DNA of 36,401 nt. It comes from an uncultured Lachnospiraceae bacterium (GTDB lineage: Bacteria; Bacillota; Clostridia; Lachnospirales; Lachnospiraceae). The position numbers and the translations under genes were made by a program. The DNA is taken from contig ONRZ01000005.1 of assembly GCA_900320345.1 (NCBI GenBank), positions 1 through 36,401 on the forward strand, written 5' to 3'. Each line of letters opens with the position of its first letter. The stretch's first letter is position 1. The notes beneath the pieces were generated by a model. It was not told the origin of the DNA. It saw only the letters and a list, made by a program, of their open reading frames with translations, and ran no database searches. Positions 1 through 8,353 of the stretch are shown here, piece after piece.

Positions 1-2061
1 CTCAGGCCCCACATAGATATAGTCTATCCCGTATCTGTCAATGATCTTCCTGCAGTAATCCTCATCTCCCATTGTATAGAAAGCCTTCACCTCACCGTGC
101 CTTTCCTTTATGGCATCGGGATCGTTTCTCCATACCCATTCATGGACATACCAGCCCGCGGGAGTTACCGCGCCCGTAAACACAGACAGTCTGTTCTGCG
201 GCCTGTAACTGTTGCCGGCTTCTTCAATGATATGCAGTCGTCTGTCCGGATCGTCATTAAGTATCCCTATCGCCTCCCGCACATTGTCGTACAACGTGTC
301 CTCTTCAATGAATTCCTTGGCCGATATCCCCTTCCTGAGTGCAGGATCGGATACATTACCGAACCACGCCTTTACGGACCATCCCATGTATGCACCAAGT
401 GCCAGTGCCGCCACGCAGTAAACGGTCCCGAAGCATCTTAAAACGATCCGGTACACCCTGTTCTTTATTGCCGCATTTAAGAAAATACCTATGCACATAC
501 CGGATGATATCGACAGCAGTATGAAGCCCTGAAAGGTCAGCTTGAACATTGTATTGTACCTTTGGAACTCATCTCCGTAGATATCCTTAACGTAAATAAG
601 TTCCGGCACAAGGATAAGTCCGAGGCCGCACAGCGAAACCGCAATGATGATAAGCTCATACGGTTCAAACCCCCTCCTTCCCTCTCTCCTTTTTTCCGCA
701 TGCTTTTTCATAAATACAAACAGCAGAAGCGAGATGACCGTAATGATATGTACGAACCATATGATGACCAGCTTTATGATCGGTGAATGCCGGTCACACA
801 GATGTATGCCGGAATACGGTTTATCATAGTTCATGGTAAACGGGAGCATCAGTACCGCACCCGAAAGATATATAAACAGTCCTTTAAACAGGACCGTTGC
901 CACGGTGCCTGTACTGCATCCGTACTTCTTAAGATCACAGAAAAGTATGACGGCACCTGCCACAATAAAGTATATGGGAAAGTCCCAGTAATTTACGCCC
1001 TTAAACAGTCCGAGGATCATACCTATTATCAGAAGGCGCCTGTCACACAGCTTCCTTATAACCCCGGCGTCACTGCCGGTCCCTTCCGCTCCTCCTTTAT
1101 CACCCCCGGTTCCCGGGACATCAAGCGCATAGTCGATCAGAAGGACGATAAGGGGGATCGTAAAGAGCATATTGCACACGTGCGCATGCAGATCTCCGAG
1201 TATCAGCGTATAAGAAGGAAATTCGTGCTTGGCCTTGTCCAATGTGTCGGGATCGTATCCTATGAACAGCGTCGAATCCGGAAACCAGTATCTCTTATCC
1301 GGTACCGTACCGTTTATCTTGTCCCGTATCTGACCTATTATCCCGTATATGATCCAGTGGCCGTTTCCCCCGCAGGTGCACAAAAGCGAAGCCATTACGC
1401 CTCCTATCGCCGAACAGGAACGGCTCATCAAAGGTATGCGTGCAAGGAAAGCCTGCGTAAGCGCAAACACACTTACAAAAAGATATGCAAAGAGCATACA
1501 GAGCATAAGGTTATATCCGTATTCGGGAGTAACGAAGGAAAGCCTGCACAGAAAAACTGCGACAGCCTGACCGAGATAATAATAATTCACCTTGCTTCCC
1601 GCAAACCAGATATCTTCAAACGGAACCCTTCTCTGCCTGAACATCGCGTTCATGAAGCCATAGTCCATATACTGTTCCGTCTGGAAATCTATGATCGGCT
1701 TAAAGCCCTTCACCCACACAGCGATAATAAACAGCAGCGAAAATACCAGGAAGCCGCCAAGAAATCTCGTTCTTTCTTCCCTCGAACCGTTTTTATCCTT
1801 TTCCGGGTATCCTGCACTCTTTTTTCGTTTCAAATAGACTGCGGCAAAGACCACGATCACCGCCATGCAAGACACTGAATCAAACGGCAGTCCCGTGATC
1901 GTACAGACAAACCAGACCGCGGTAAACAATATCCCGGTCCCAAGTCCCAGGGATACACTAAAGCCGCCATCCAGGGGCCTTATAGACCTCAGCGGAAAAA
2001 GCGGCTTCATAACCATGGCAATAAGCAGGCATATCAACAACCATCTTACAGTTTCAAACAT
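1..2061 (-). CDS. DUF2298 (YYY-family) multi-spanning membrane protein, 3' end beyond left edge
   Basis: An open frame of 687 codons runs off the left edge without a stop. It starts with ATG at 2061, 4 nt after the rseP stop and behind AGGAA. The translation is a polytopic membrane protein with the hallmarks of family PF10060 (DUF2298): NYYYLGQ at residues 159-165, EFPSYTLILGDLHAHV at 280-295, FQRYNTMFKLTFQ at 499-511. Near the visible end comes a soluble segment with NRLSVFTG, GWYVHEW and IDYIYVG. The family is known mainly from Chloroflexi and archaea. It resembles GT-C glycosyltransferases in having many membrane spans plus short conserved acidic/His loops, but no activity is established to my knowledge. 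Tight spacing to rseP suggests co-transcription. Family call is firm; function is unknown. Confidence 0.85.
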   Translation of the reverse strand, partial: MFETVRWLLICLLIAMVMKPLFPLRSIRPLDGGFSVSLGLGTGILFTAVWFVCTITGLPFDSVSCMAVIVVFAAVYLKRKKSAGYPEKDKNGSREERTRFLGGFLVFSLLFIIAVWVKGFKPIIDFQTEQYMDYGFMNAMFRQRRVPFEDIWFAGSKVNYYYLGQAVAVFLCRLSFVTPEYGYNLMLCMLFAYLFVSVFALTQAFLARIPLMSRSCSAIGGVMASLLCTCGGNGHWIIYGIIGQIRDKINGTVPDKRYWFPDSTLFIGYDPDTLDKAKHEFPSYTLILGDLHAHVCNMLFTIPLIVLLIDYALDVPGTGGDKGGAEGTGSDAGVIRKLCDRRLLIIGMILGLFKGVNYWDFPIYFIVAGAVILFCDLKKYGCSTGTVATVLFKGLFIYLSGAVLMLPFTMNYDKPYSGIHLCDRHSPIIKLVIIWFVHIITVISLLLFVFMKKHAEKRREGRRGFEPYELIIIAVSLCGLGLILVPELIYVKDIYGDEFQRYNTMFKLTFQGFILLSISSGMCIGIFLNAAIKNRVYRIVLRCFGTVYCVAALALGAYMGWSVKAWFGNVSDPALRKGISAKEFIEEDTLYDNVREAIGILNDDPDRRLHIIEEAGNSYRPQNRLSVFTGAVTPAGWYVHEWVWRNDPDAIKERHGEVKAFYTMGDEDYCRKIIDRYGIDYIYVGPE

Positions 2062-2065
2062 ATGA

Positions 2066-3121
2066 TCATTTCCTGACTATCTTGAGTATATCATTATACA
2101 TCACAAAGACCATCAATATCATAAGAAGGGCAAACCCGACAAAATTGACCAGCGCCTCTTTATCCCGGCTTACCGGCTTATGTCTGACAGCCTCCAGAAC
2201 AAGAAGCACGAGCTTTCCTCCGTCAAGAGCCGGAAGCGGCAGCAGGTTCATTATACCGAGACTTGCCGAAAAGATGAGTGCGAGATTGAACATGTTAAGC
2301 ACTATAGCAGGCAGACCGTCCTGTCTTGCTTCATTATATATATCACTCACCATCCCGGCCATTCCGACCGGTCCGCTTAAGCTGTCAACCCCCAGTCTGC
2401 CGAGGACCAGTCCCTTAAGCCCCTGTACCGTGCTCCTTATGTTCATCCTGACATAATAATATGAATATTTAAGGATGTTCATGGATGTCCATTTATCAAG
2501 GCTCTTGCCGAAAACGATACCGAACATGTATCTTCCGTATTTCTCATCGTATTTGGGACTTATATCGGCCGTATACTCCTGACCGTCCCTTTCGTAGGTA
2601 AGCTCAACCGGGCTTCCGTCACAGACAATGTTATAGATCACGACCTCTGTGGACAGATCCACCTTCCTGCCGTTATACCGTCTTATTATGTCCCCTTCCC
2701 TAAGGCCTGCTTCATCCGCCGGTGAACCCTTGGTGATCTCGACTAGCTCGGTGGTCATTATCACAGAACTTCCGGACATCGATATTATGAGTACGCTGAA
2801 TACGAATGCAAGGATGATATTAAAGAAAGGTCCCGCAAACACCGTCATTATCCTTGCCCAGACACTCGACCTGTTAAACAGCCTGTCGGGATCCTCACAC
2901 TCCGGATCCTCCTCAAATACACAGGCTCCCCCGAAAGGTATCGGCTTAAGACAGTACTTGGTTTCATTTTTCGTAAACGAGATCAGAGTCGGTCCGAAAC
3001 CTACCCAGAATTCCTTAACATATATCCCGTTTGATTTGGCCACTATCATATGTCCAAACTCATGGACAATTATTACTATGCAAAGTATTACCAATGTATA
3101 TAAAATGCTCGGTATGCTCAT
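2066..3121 (-). CDS. rseP: RIP zinc metalloprotease RseP (site-2 protease)
   Basis: 351-aa membrane protease that cleaves transmembrane substrates such as anti-sigma factors and leftover signal peptides. The zinc site HEFGH is at residues 20-24 in the first membrane segment. A single PDZ domain lies at about 115-195 (GSPADEAGLREGD). The second metal-ligand motif, LLPLPALDGGKL, is near the C-terminus, followed by the last membrane spans. Length fits the Firmicutes S2P group, which has one PDZ instead of two. ATG at 3121 follows AGGTGG; 17 nt separate it from dxr. The order cdsA-dxr-rseP is conserved in Firmicutes and supports the assignment. Confidence 0.96.
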   Translation of the reverse strand: MSIPSILYTLVILCIVIIVHEFGHMIVAKSNGIYVKEFWVGFGPTLISFTKNETKYCLKPIPFGGACVFEEDPECEDPDRLFNRSSVWARIMTVFAGPFFNIILAFVFSVLIISMSGSSVIMTTELVEITKGSPADEAGLREGDIIRRYNGRKVDLSTEVVIYNIVCDGSPVELTYERDGQEYTADISPKYDEKYGRYMFGIVFGKSLDKWTSMNILKYSYYYVRMNIRSTVQGLKGLVLGRLGVDSLSGPVGMAGMVSDIYNEARQDGLPAIVLNMFNLALIFSASLGIMNLLPLPALDGGKLVLLVLEAVRHKPVSRDKEALVNFVGFALLMILMVFVMYNDILKIVRK

Positions 3122-3138
3122 TTAACCACCTGCCTTGA

Positions 3139-4284
3139 TCAATATGAAGCCTCTATGCAGCTGTATGCTTCCTGTTCGGCATTTAAGATCGTATCCACAT
3201 CCGGATCCTGTACTGCCCTGTGCTTCTCCATACATCCCTCTATGATATCATATATGTCCAAAAATCCGATCTTCCTGTCAAGGAACAGTGCCACAGCCCG
3301 TTCATTTGCCGCATTGAACACCGTCGGCATCGTGCCGCCGGTCCTTGCCGCTTTAAGAGCAAGCTTAAGGCCTCTGAAAGTTTCCATGTCAGGCTTCTCA
3401 AAAGTCATCTGATGAAGCTCGAAGAAATCCACGCGTTTCGTATCAAGATATCTCCTGTCAGGGTAAAACAGTGCGTACTGTATCGGGAGCTTCATATCAG
3501 GCATGCCCAGTTCCGCCATTATGGCTCCGTCCTCATATTCCACCATGGAATGTATTATACTCTGCGGATGGACCACAACCTCGATCCTGTCAAGTTCCAC
3601 ATCAAAGAGCCATTTGGCTTCCATTACCTCTAACCCTTTATTTACAAGTGTTGCGGAATCCACCGTTATCTTTCTTCCCATAGACCAGTTAGGGTGCTTA
3701 AGCGCATCCTCAACTGTCATATTCTTAAGCTCATCCCCTGTCTTCCCACGGAAAGGCCCGCCTGAAGCAGTGAGCAGTATTTTGGATATCCGCTTCCTGT
3801 TCTCGCCGTTAAGTGACTGGAAAATGGCACTGTGTTCACTGTCTACCGGCAGTATCGATACGCCTTTTTCCCCGGCAAGTTTCGTTATGATATGCCCGGC
3901 GCATACCAGCGTCTCCTTGTTTGCAAGAGCTATATCCTTCCCCGCGTTTATCGCCGCTATCGTCGGGCGGATACCTATCATCCCGACCATGGACGTCACC
4001 ACGATATCAACGCCCTCAAGTGAAGCCGCCTCTATCATCCCGTCCATGCCGCCAAGTACCCTTACATTCAGATCGGCTACATTTTTCTTAAGCTCGGCTG
4101 CCTTTGCTTCATCAAACACAACCGCGACTTTGGGTGAAAATTCCCTGATCTGTTTCTCCAGCAGATCTATATTCGAACCTGCCGCAACCGCGGCTACACA
4201 TAATTCTTCCGGATTGGCCCTTACTATATCCATTGTCTGGGTTCCTATAGATCCCGTGGAACCGAGCACTGCTATCGTCTTCAT
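3139..4284 (-). CDS. dxr: 1-deoxy-D-xylulose 5-phosphate reductoisomerase
   Basis: Catalyses the NADPH-dependent conversion of DXP to MEP, the committed step of the non-mevalonate isoprenoid pathway. From ATG at 4284 the protein is 381 aa. It shows the nucleotide-binding GSTGSIGTQT near the N-terminus, LANKETLV, the metal/substrate motif VDSEHSAIFQ, the TASGGPFRG loop and MGRKITVDSATLVNKGLEV. A TTG six codons upstream (4302) keeps the frame open, but AAAGGGG lies 7 nt before the ATG, so the ATG is chosen. With uppS just upstream it supplies precursors for undecaprenyl phosphate. A small 8-bp inverted repeat lies just ahead of the ribosome binding site. Confidence 0.96.
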   Translation of the reverse strand: MKTIAVLGSTGSIGTQTMDIVRANPEELCVAAVAAGSNIDLLEKQIREFSPKVAVVFDEAKAAELKKNVADLNVRVLGGMDGMIEAASLEGVDIVVTSMVGMIGIRPTIAAINAGKDIALANKETLVCAGHIITKLAGEKGVSILPVDSEHSAIFQSLNGENRKRISKILLTASGGPFRGKTGDELKNMTVEDALKHPNWSMGRKITVDSATLVNKGLEVMEAKWLFDVELDRIEVVVHPQSIIHSMVEYEDGAIMAELGMPDMKLPIQYALFYPDRRYLDTKRVDFFELHQMTFEKPDMETFRGLKLALKAARTGGTMPTVFNAANERAVALFLDRKIGFLDIYDIIEGCMEKHRAVQDPDVDTILNAEQEAYSCIEASY

Positions 4285-4300
4285 CTGTTTTCCCCTTTGC

Positions 4301-4318
4301 AAAGCATGTTCATGCTTT
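4301..4318. other. 8-bp inverted repeat in the cdsA-dxr gap
   Basis: AAAGCATG and CATGCTTT flank a 2-nt loop, within the 39 nt between the cdsA stop and the dxr ATG. The repeat ends three nucleotides before the AAAGGGG ribosome binding site. It could form a small hairpin that affects dxr translation or mRNA processing. There is no U tract, so it is not a terminator. It may be chance. Confidence 0.3.
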
Positions 4319-4323
4319 CTGCC

Positions 4324-5160
4324 TTATATACCAAAGAAAAGCGCTGCCAGAAAATATATCATCGGCGCCGTAAAGATCACACTGTCAAACCTGTCGAGCA
4401 CTCCTCCGTGCCCGGGTATTATCTTTCCGTAATCCTTGACATCATGGTTCCTCTTAAAAGCGGATGCAGCAAGATCGCCCACCTGCGATACAAAGCCTCC
4501 CACGACTCCCAGCAATACGAACACCATGATATTTCCGGTCGTCTTAAGATCATATACACGCAGGAACAGGAATGAGAACAGCACCGAAATGATGACCGTT
4601 CCTACTATCCCGCCTATAGCCCCCTCTACTGATTTATGCGGGCTTAAGAGAGGCGCAAGCTTCCTCTTTCCAAACATCGTACCGGTAAGATACGCAAATG
4701 TATCACATATCCATGATACGATATAAATGAGCCATACAAGGTATTCTCCCCGCTGCATGGACCGTGTAAGGAAGATAAAGCAGAGCATTACCGGAACGTA
4801 CATGAATCCGAAGAATGCCTTCATAACGAGAACGCCTTCGAACTTAGGAAAGCCAAATACATAGGCTGCCAGCATCGCGACCAAAACGATGCATATTATC
4901 AGCATAAGATAGAGCAGTCTTTGCTCGTTTATCATAACGGCCGCAAGATAATAGACCGCTGTCCCCGCATAACCCAAACATTCAAGGATGCTGTGTTTAC
5001 CCTCTTCTGCCTTATATACACCTACCGCACGGTAGAATTCAAACAATCCCTGTAATGCTATAAGGAAAAGAATGCAGCACATGACCGGTCCGCCGGTCAG
5101 GTTCATAGCTGCGATCAAGGCTATCAGAAATATACCGCTTATAACCCTGGTCTTTAACAT
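4324..5160 (-). CDS. cdsA: Phosphatidate cytidylyltransferase (CDP-diglyceride synthase)
   Basis: 278-aa polytopic membrane enzyme that makes CDP-diacylglycerol from CTP and phosphatidic acid, the precursor of acidic phospholipids. The family signature is complete near the C-terminus: SAFKRNHDVKDYG followed by IIPGHGGVLDRFDS. Several hydrophobic segments precede it. Start and stop codons overlap with uppS as TAATG (position 5160), and GGGGAGGAAG inside the uppS end is the ribosome binding site. The length is normal. Confidence 0.96.
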   Translation of the reverse strand: MLKTRVISGIFLIALIAAMNLTGGPVMCCILFLIALQGLFEFYRAVGVYKAEEGKHSILECLGYAGTAVYYLAAVMINEQRLLYLMLIICIVLVAMLAAYVFGFPKFEGVLVMKAFFGFMYVPVMLCFIFLTRSMQRGEYLVWLIYIVSWICDTFAYLTGTMFGKRKLAPLLSPHKSVEGAIGGIVGTVIISVLFSFLFLRVYDLKTTGNIMVFVLLGVVGGFVSQVGDLAASAFKRNHDVKDYGKIIPGHGGVLDRFDSVIFTAPMIYFLAALFFGI

Positions 5161-5894
5161 TACTCTTCCTCCCCATCCGCAGATTTGATCCCGCCGAATC
5201 TGCGCTCCCTTTTATTATATGCTTCTATCGCCTTCTCGAGTTCCTTCCCGTCAAAATCAGGCCAATGCACATCCGTAAAATAGAATTCGGAATATGCAAG
5301 CTGCCACAGCAGGAAATTCGACAGACGCTGTTCGCCGCTCGTCCTTATAAGAAGATCGGGATCGGGGATACCTGCCGTATCAAGATAACTCTCAAAAAGT
5401 TCCCGCGTTACCTGTCCCTTCTCAAGCCTTCCCTCATCCCTGTCGCTTATTATCCTGTTTACGGCACGGAGCATCTCATCCTGGCTTCCGTAATTTATCG
5501 CGACCTGAAAATGCAGCCCGTCAAAATCACGGCTTATTTCCTCAAGTTCGTTTATACTCTCGATTATATCAGGCGCAAGACGTGATTTGTCTCCCAGGAC
5601 CCGAACGCACATATTGTTCTTCTTTGCACGTTTAATACAGGTCTTAAGATAATTTCGCAAAAGCCCCATAAGAGCTTCGATCTCATCCTCCGGCCTTGAC
5701 CAGTTCTCGGTGGAAAAGGCATATACCGTAAGATATCTGACTCCTCTGTTATATGCTGTCTCACACATATTCTCGACAGCCCTTGCCCCCTGGATGTGGC
5801 CGTAATTTCTCGGCATTCCCTTGCTCTTTGCCCAGCGTCCGTTGCCGTCAAGTATTATGGCTATATGCTGCGGTACTTTTAATTCTTCTTTCAT
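5160..5894 (-). CDS. uppS: Isoprenyl transferase (undecaprenyl diphosphate synthase)
   Basis: Cis-prenyltransferase that condenses isopentenyl diphosphate onto farnesyl diphosphate to give the lipid carrier of cell-wall synthesis. It has the catalytic Asp motif IILDGNGRWAKSKG at the N-terminus, then YLTVYAFSTENW, and RTSGEQRLSNFLLWQ plus the EFYFTDVHWPDF region that binds IPP. The frame also has an ATG at 5906, but AAGGA directly abuts that codon. The ATG at 5894 (MKEELKVPQ) is better placed relative to upstream purines and matches family N-termini. I prefer 5894 with moderate certainty. A terminator-like hairpin ends just upstream at 5911. Confidence 0.95.
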   Translation of the reverse strand: MKEELKVPQHIAIILDGNGRWAKSKGMPRNYGHIQGARAVENMCETAYNRGVRYLTVYAFSTENWSRPEDEIEALMGLLRNYLKTCIKRAKKNNMCVRVLGDKSRLAPDIIESINELEEISRDFDGLHFQVAINYGSQDEMLRAVNRIISDRDEGRLEKGQVTRELFESYLDTAGIPDPDLLIRTSGEQRLSNFLLWQLAYSEFYFTDVHWPDFDGKELEKAIEAYNKRERRFGGIKSADGEEE

Positions 5895-5910
5895 CACACT
5901 GTCCATTCCT

Positions 5911-5943
5911 TAAAAATAGGGCATGACGGATACCGTCCTGCCC
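5911..5943 (-). terminator. Terminator-like hairpin between frr and uppS
   Basis: On the minus strand GGGCA-G-GACGG, loop TAT, CCGTC-A-TGCCC forms a 10-bp stem with one G/A mismatch. It is followed by TATTTTTA, the expected U-rich tail of an intrinsic terminator. It lies 31 nt after the frr stop and directly upstream of the uppS start region. The opposite strand is also followed by a T run. Because uppS has no room for a promoter after it, it probably acts as a partial terminator or attenuator. Confidence 0.6.
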
Positions 5944-5974
5944 TCATTTTTTATCCTTATAAACCGGTGCAGGC

Positions 5975-6529
5975 TTATACAGTAAGAATCTCCTTGGATT
6001 TCTCATCTATCATCTGATCGACCTGCTTGATATACTTATCTGTTATCTTCTGAAGTTCATCCTCAAGCTGCTTGATCTCGTCCTCTGAAATATCATCAGC
6101 CTTGCTCAGCTTCTTGAACGCATCATTGCCGTCGCGTCGGATATTCCTTATGGCAACCTTATCAGCTTCGCCCTTCTTTTTGACTTCCTTAACAAGTTCC
6201 TTCCTTCGTTCCTCGGTAAGTTCCGGGAATACCAGCCTTATAACGTTACCGTCGTTCGTGGGATTTATGCCTATATCGGAAGTCTGTATCGCCTTCTCTA
6301 TCTCCTTGAGGAGCGACTTCTCCCATGGCTGGATCTGTATCATCCTTGCATCCGGGATGGATATATTTCCCACCTGCTGTACCGGTGTGGGTGTTCCGTA
6401 ATAATCCACCTTGATCTTATCAAGCACATGCGGATTTGCACGTCCTGCACGTATCGTCATAAAATCCGAATTAAGATGATCGATAGTCTTCTGCATCTTC
6501 TGATCATATTCCCTGATCCTGTCGTCCAT
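5975..6529 (-). CDS. frr: Ribosome recycling factor
   Basis: 184 aa, the usual size. With EF-G it splits post-termination ribosomes. The family N-terminus is clear (a helix with QKTIDHLNSDFMTIRAGRA), followed by the hinge/domain II segment VDYYGTPTPVQQVGNISIPD and the IQPWEKSLLKEIEKAI motif, then the long C-terminal helix. ATG at 6529 follows AGGAGGGGG; the pyrH stop is 13 nt upstream. pyrH-frr linkage is nearly universal in Firmicutes. Confidence 0.97.
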   Translation of the reverse strand: MDDRIREYDQKMQKTIDHLNSDFMTIRAGRANPHVLDKIKVDYYGTPTPVQQVGNISIPDARMIQIQPWEKSLLKEIEKAIQTSDIGINPTNDGNVIRLVFPELTEERRKELVKEVKKKGEADKVAIRNIRRDGNDAFKKLSKADDISEDEIKQLEDELQKITDKYIKQVDQMIDEKSKEILTV

Positions 6530-6542
6530 AAAAATCCCCCTC

Positions 6543-7238
6543 CTAAACCGTAACCTTAGTTCCCGTGAATTCTCCGTAGATAGTATTTACTATACTGTTC
6601 TCCTCATTGAGGCTGAACACATACATTGGCATCTTATTCTCCATTGCAAGTATCGAAGCCGTAAGATCCACCACTTTAAGCTGTCTGTCTATCACATCGT
6701 TTATACTGATCTCATCAAATTTGACCGCCGCAGGGTTCTCCTTGGGATCCGAATCATAAACGCCGTCTATTGCCTTGGCAAGCAATATCCCATCCGCCTC
6801 CACTTCAATGGCTCTTAACACAACTCCCGTGTCGGTGGAAAAATATGGATGCCCTGTTCCTCCGGCGAAAAATACTACCATTCCCTTTCCAAAGTACTTA
6901 TTCGCCCTGTCCTTTGAAAACAGCTTTGTAAATGAACCGCACTCAAAGGGAGTAAGGATATTGGTCATCATACCCACAGACCTGAATATCTCAGATACAT
7001 AGATACAGTTCATGACCGTTGCCAGCATACCGATCTGATCAGCCTTGGTCCTGTCAATATTCTCACTTGTACGGCCACGCCAGAAATTCCCGCCGCCTAT
7101 AACAATGCCTACCTCGGTTCCTTTTTCAATAAGCTGCTTCACCTGGAGTGCCACACCGCGGACAACATCCTCGTCAAACCCTGTTTTCTTATCACCGGCC
7201 AGCGCTTCGCCGCTTAATTTAAGCAGAATCCTCTTCAT
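6543..7238 (-). CDS. pyrH: UMP kinase
   Basis: 231 aa from the chosen ATG. Phosphorylates UMP to UDP in pyrimidine nucleotide synthesis; member of the amino-acid kinase fold. Visible motifs are the N-terminal MKRILLKLSGEALAG, IVIGGGNFWRGR, and the substrate/ATP regions FFAGGTGHPYFSTDT and VYDSDPKENPAAVKF. The open frame extends upstream into the bactofilin gene, but AGAGGAT precedes this ATG and family alignment begins here. Normally rpsB and tsf stand upstream; here a bactofilin gene does, with its stop 16 nt before this start. Confidence 0.97.
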   Translation of the reverse strand: MKRILLKLSGEALAGDKKTGFDEDVVRGVALQVKQLIEKGTEVGIVIGGGNFWRGRTSENIDRTKADQIGMLATVMNCIYVSEIFRSVGMMTNILTPFECGSFTKLFSKDRANKYFGKGMVVFFAGGTGHPYFSTDTGVVLRAIEVEADGILLAKAIDGVYDSDPKENPAAVKFDEISINDVIDRQLKVVDLTASILAMENKMPMYVFSLNEENSIVNTIYGEFTGTKVTV

Positions 7239-7254
7239 ATATATCCTCTGTTTA

Positions 7255-8325
7255 TCAGTCTTCATCCTCAAAGAACTTGCTTGCAGCAACATCGGAATAA
7301 CTCTGTGAGCATGAGCCCTCAACGATAGCTCCGTTGTTGATCTGGATGGATTTGGACTTGATATTTCCAACTATAACGGCAGTAGCATCAAGGATCACCG
7401 GTCCCTGAACGTCAATGTCGCCCTTGATCGCTCCCGCAAGAACAGCAGCTGCTGCCTTGATGTTTCCTCTGATAACGGAACCCTGTGCAACCTTGACGGA
7501 ACTGTTTGACATAAGCTCACCCGTAACCTTGGCTCCGTTTATGAATATCTCATCTGCCTTGGAATCACCTTCGAGCTTACCGGTTATGCTCAGCTTGCCG
7601 AGTACATCAAGATTACCGTTGACAACACCGTGTACCTCCAGGCTTCCGGCACATGAAATATTACCGTTAACCGTCATTCCTTCTATTATGGATCCCGATG
7701 TAGACTTCTTGGGCTCATTCCATATGGTATTTATCGGCTCGGATACCGGATCGGGCTCAAATATCGGTGTCTGTACCGTATTTATGGGACCGTTGTCGAA
7801 TACAGGCTCGGGCTCAGGCTCTGTCATGGCAGACAGGGAAGACATTGCCTCATCATAGGACATTTCTTCAACCGGGGCCTCGCTTACGGGAGTTTCGTAA
7901 TCCTCGACCTCCTCGACAGGTTCTTCCTCGATAACCTCCTCGGGTTCGTAAGCCTCTTCCTCAACCTCTTCTATTACAGCATCCTCCGGGACCTCATCTA
8001 TAGGATTGCCATCCTCATCAACGAAGATCACTTCTTCAATGACTTCCTCTTCATCACCATCGTAATCATCGTCCACTTCTACTTCTTCGACGACTTCTTC
8101 AACGACTTCTTCATACTCTTGTGCAGGCTCCCCTGCAGCACCTGTTTCTTCTTCGTCGGAATCATCAAAGGTAGCAAAGAGATCCGAATAATCCTCACTC
8201 TTTGTCGGCGATTCTTCCGCAGCTTCCGGTGCTGCTGCCGGCGCATCTTTGATCGTTTCATCCTCCGGCATAAGTTCGTTCACTGCCTGTGACAAATCCT
8301 CTTTGAAATCCTTGAAAAAACTCAT
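7255..8325 (-). CDS. Bactofilin-family protein with long acidic N-terminal region
   Basis: 356 aa. The C-terminal part (about residues 215-345) is a bactofilin/DUF583 beta-helix: periodic short strands such as GNISCAGSLEVHGVVNGNL, GDIDVQGPVILDA and VGNIKSKSIQINNGAIVEG. Bactofilins polymerise into cytoskeletal scaffolds that often place cell-wall enzymes. The first 200 residues are dominated by Glu, Asp, Val and Pro (for example DEEEVIEEVIFVDEDG) and look disordered. Strong ribosome binding site TAAGGAGG. The neighbouring upstream gene is a polysaccharide deacetylase, consistent with an envelope role. The beta-helix call is firm; the role of the acidic half is unknown. Confidence 0.88.
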   Translation of the reverse strand: MSFFKDFKEDLSQAVNELMPEDETIKDAPAAAPEAAEESPTKSEDYSDLFATFDDSDEEETGAAGEPAQEYEEVVEEVVEEVEVDDDYDGDEEEVIEEVIFVDEDGNPIDEVPEDAVIEEVEEEAYEPEEVIEEEPVEEVEDYETPVSEAPVEEMSYDEAMSSLSAMTEPEPEPVFDNGPINTVQTPIFEPDPVSEPINTIWNEPKKSTSGSIIEGMTVNGNISCAGSLEVHGVVNGNLDVLGKLSITGKLEGDSKADEIFINGAKVTGELMSNSSVKVAQGSVIRGNIKAAAAVLAGAIKGDIDVQGPVILDATAVIVGNIKSKSIQINNGAIVEGSCSQSYSDVAASKFFEDED

Positions 8326-8353
8326 CTCACATCCTCCTTAAATGTATTGCCCC

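Noticed and set aside
787..1878. A 363-codon plus-strand open frame
   Set aside because: It is antisense to the DUF2298 gene, has a His/Arg/Tyr-rich composition typical of shadow frames, no family motifs and no promoter. The minus-strand frame carries all conserved motifs.
3503..4432. A 309-codon plus-strand open frame opposite dxr
   Set aside because: Ser/Ile/Pro-rich mirror of the dxr and cdsA codons; no ribosome binding site and no recognisable domain.
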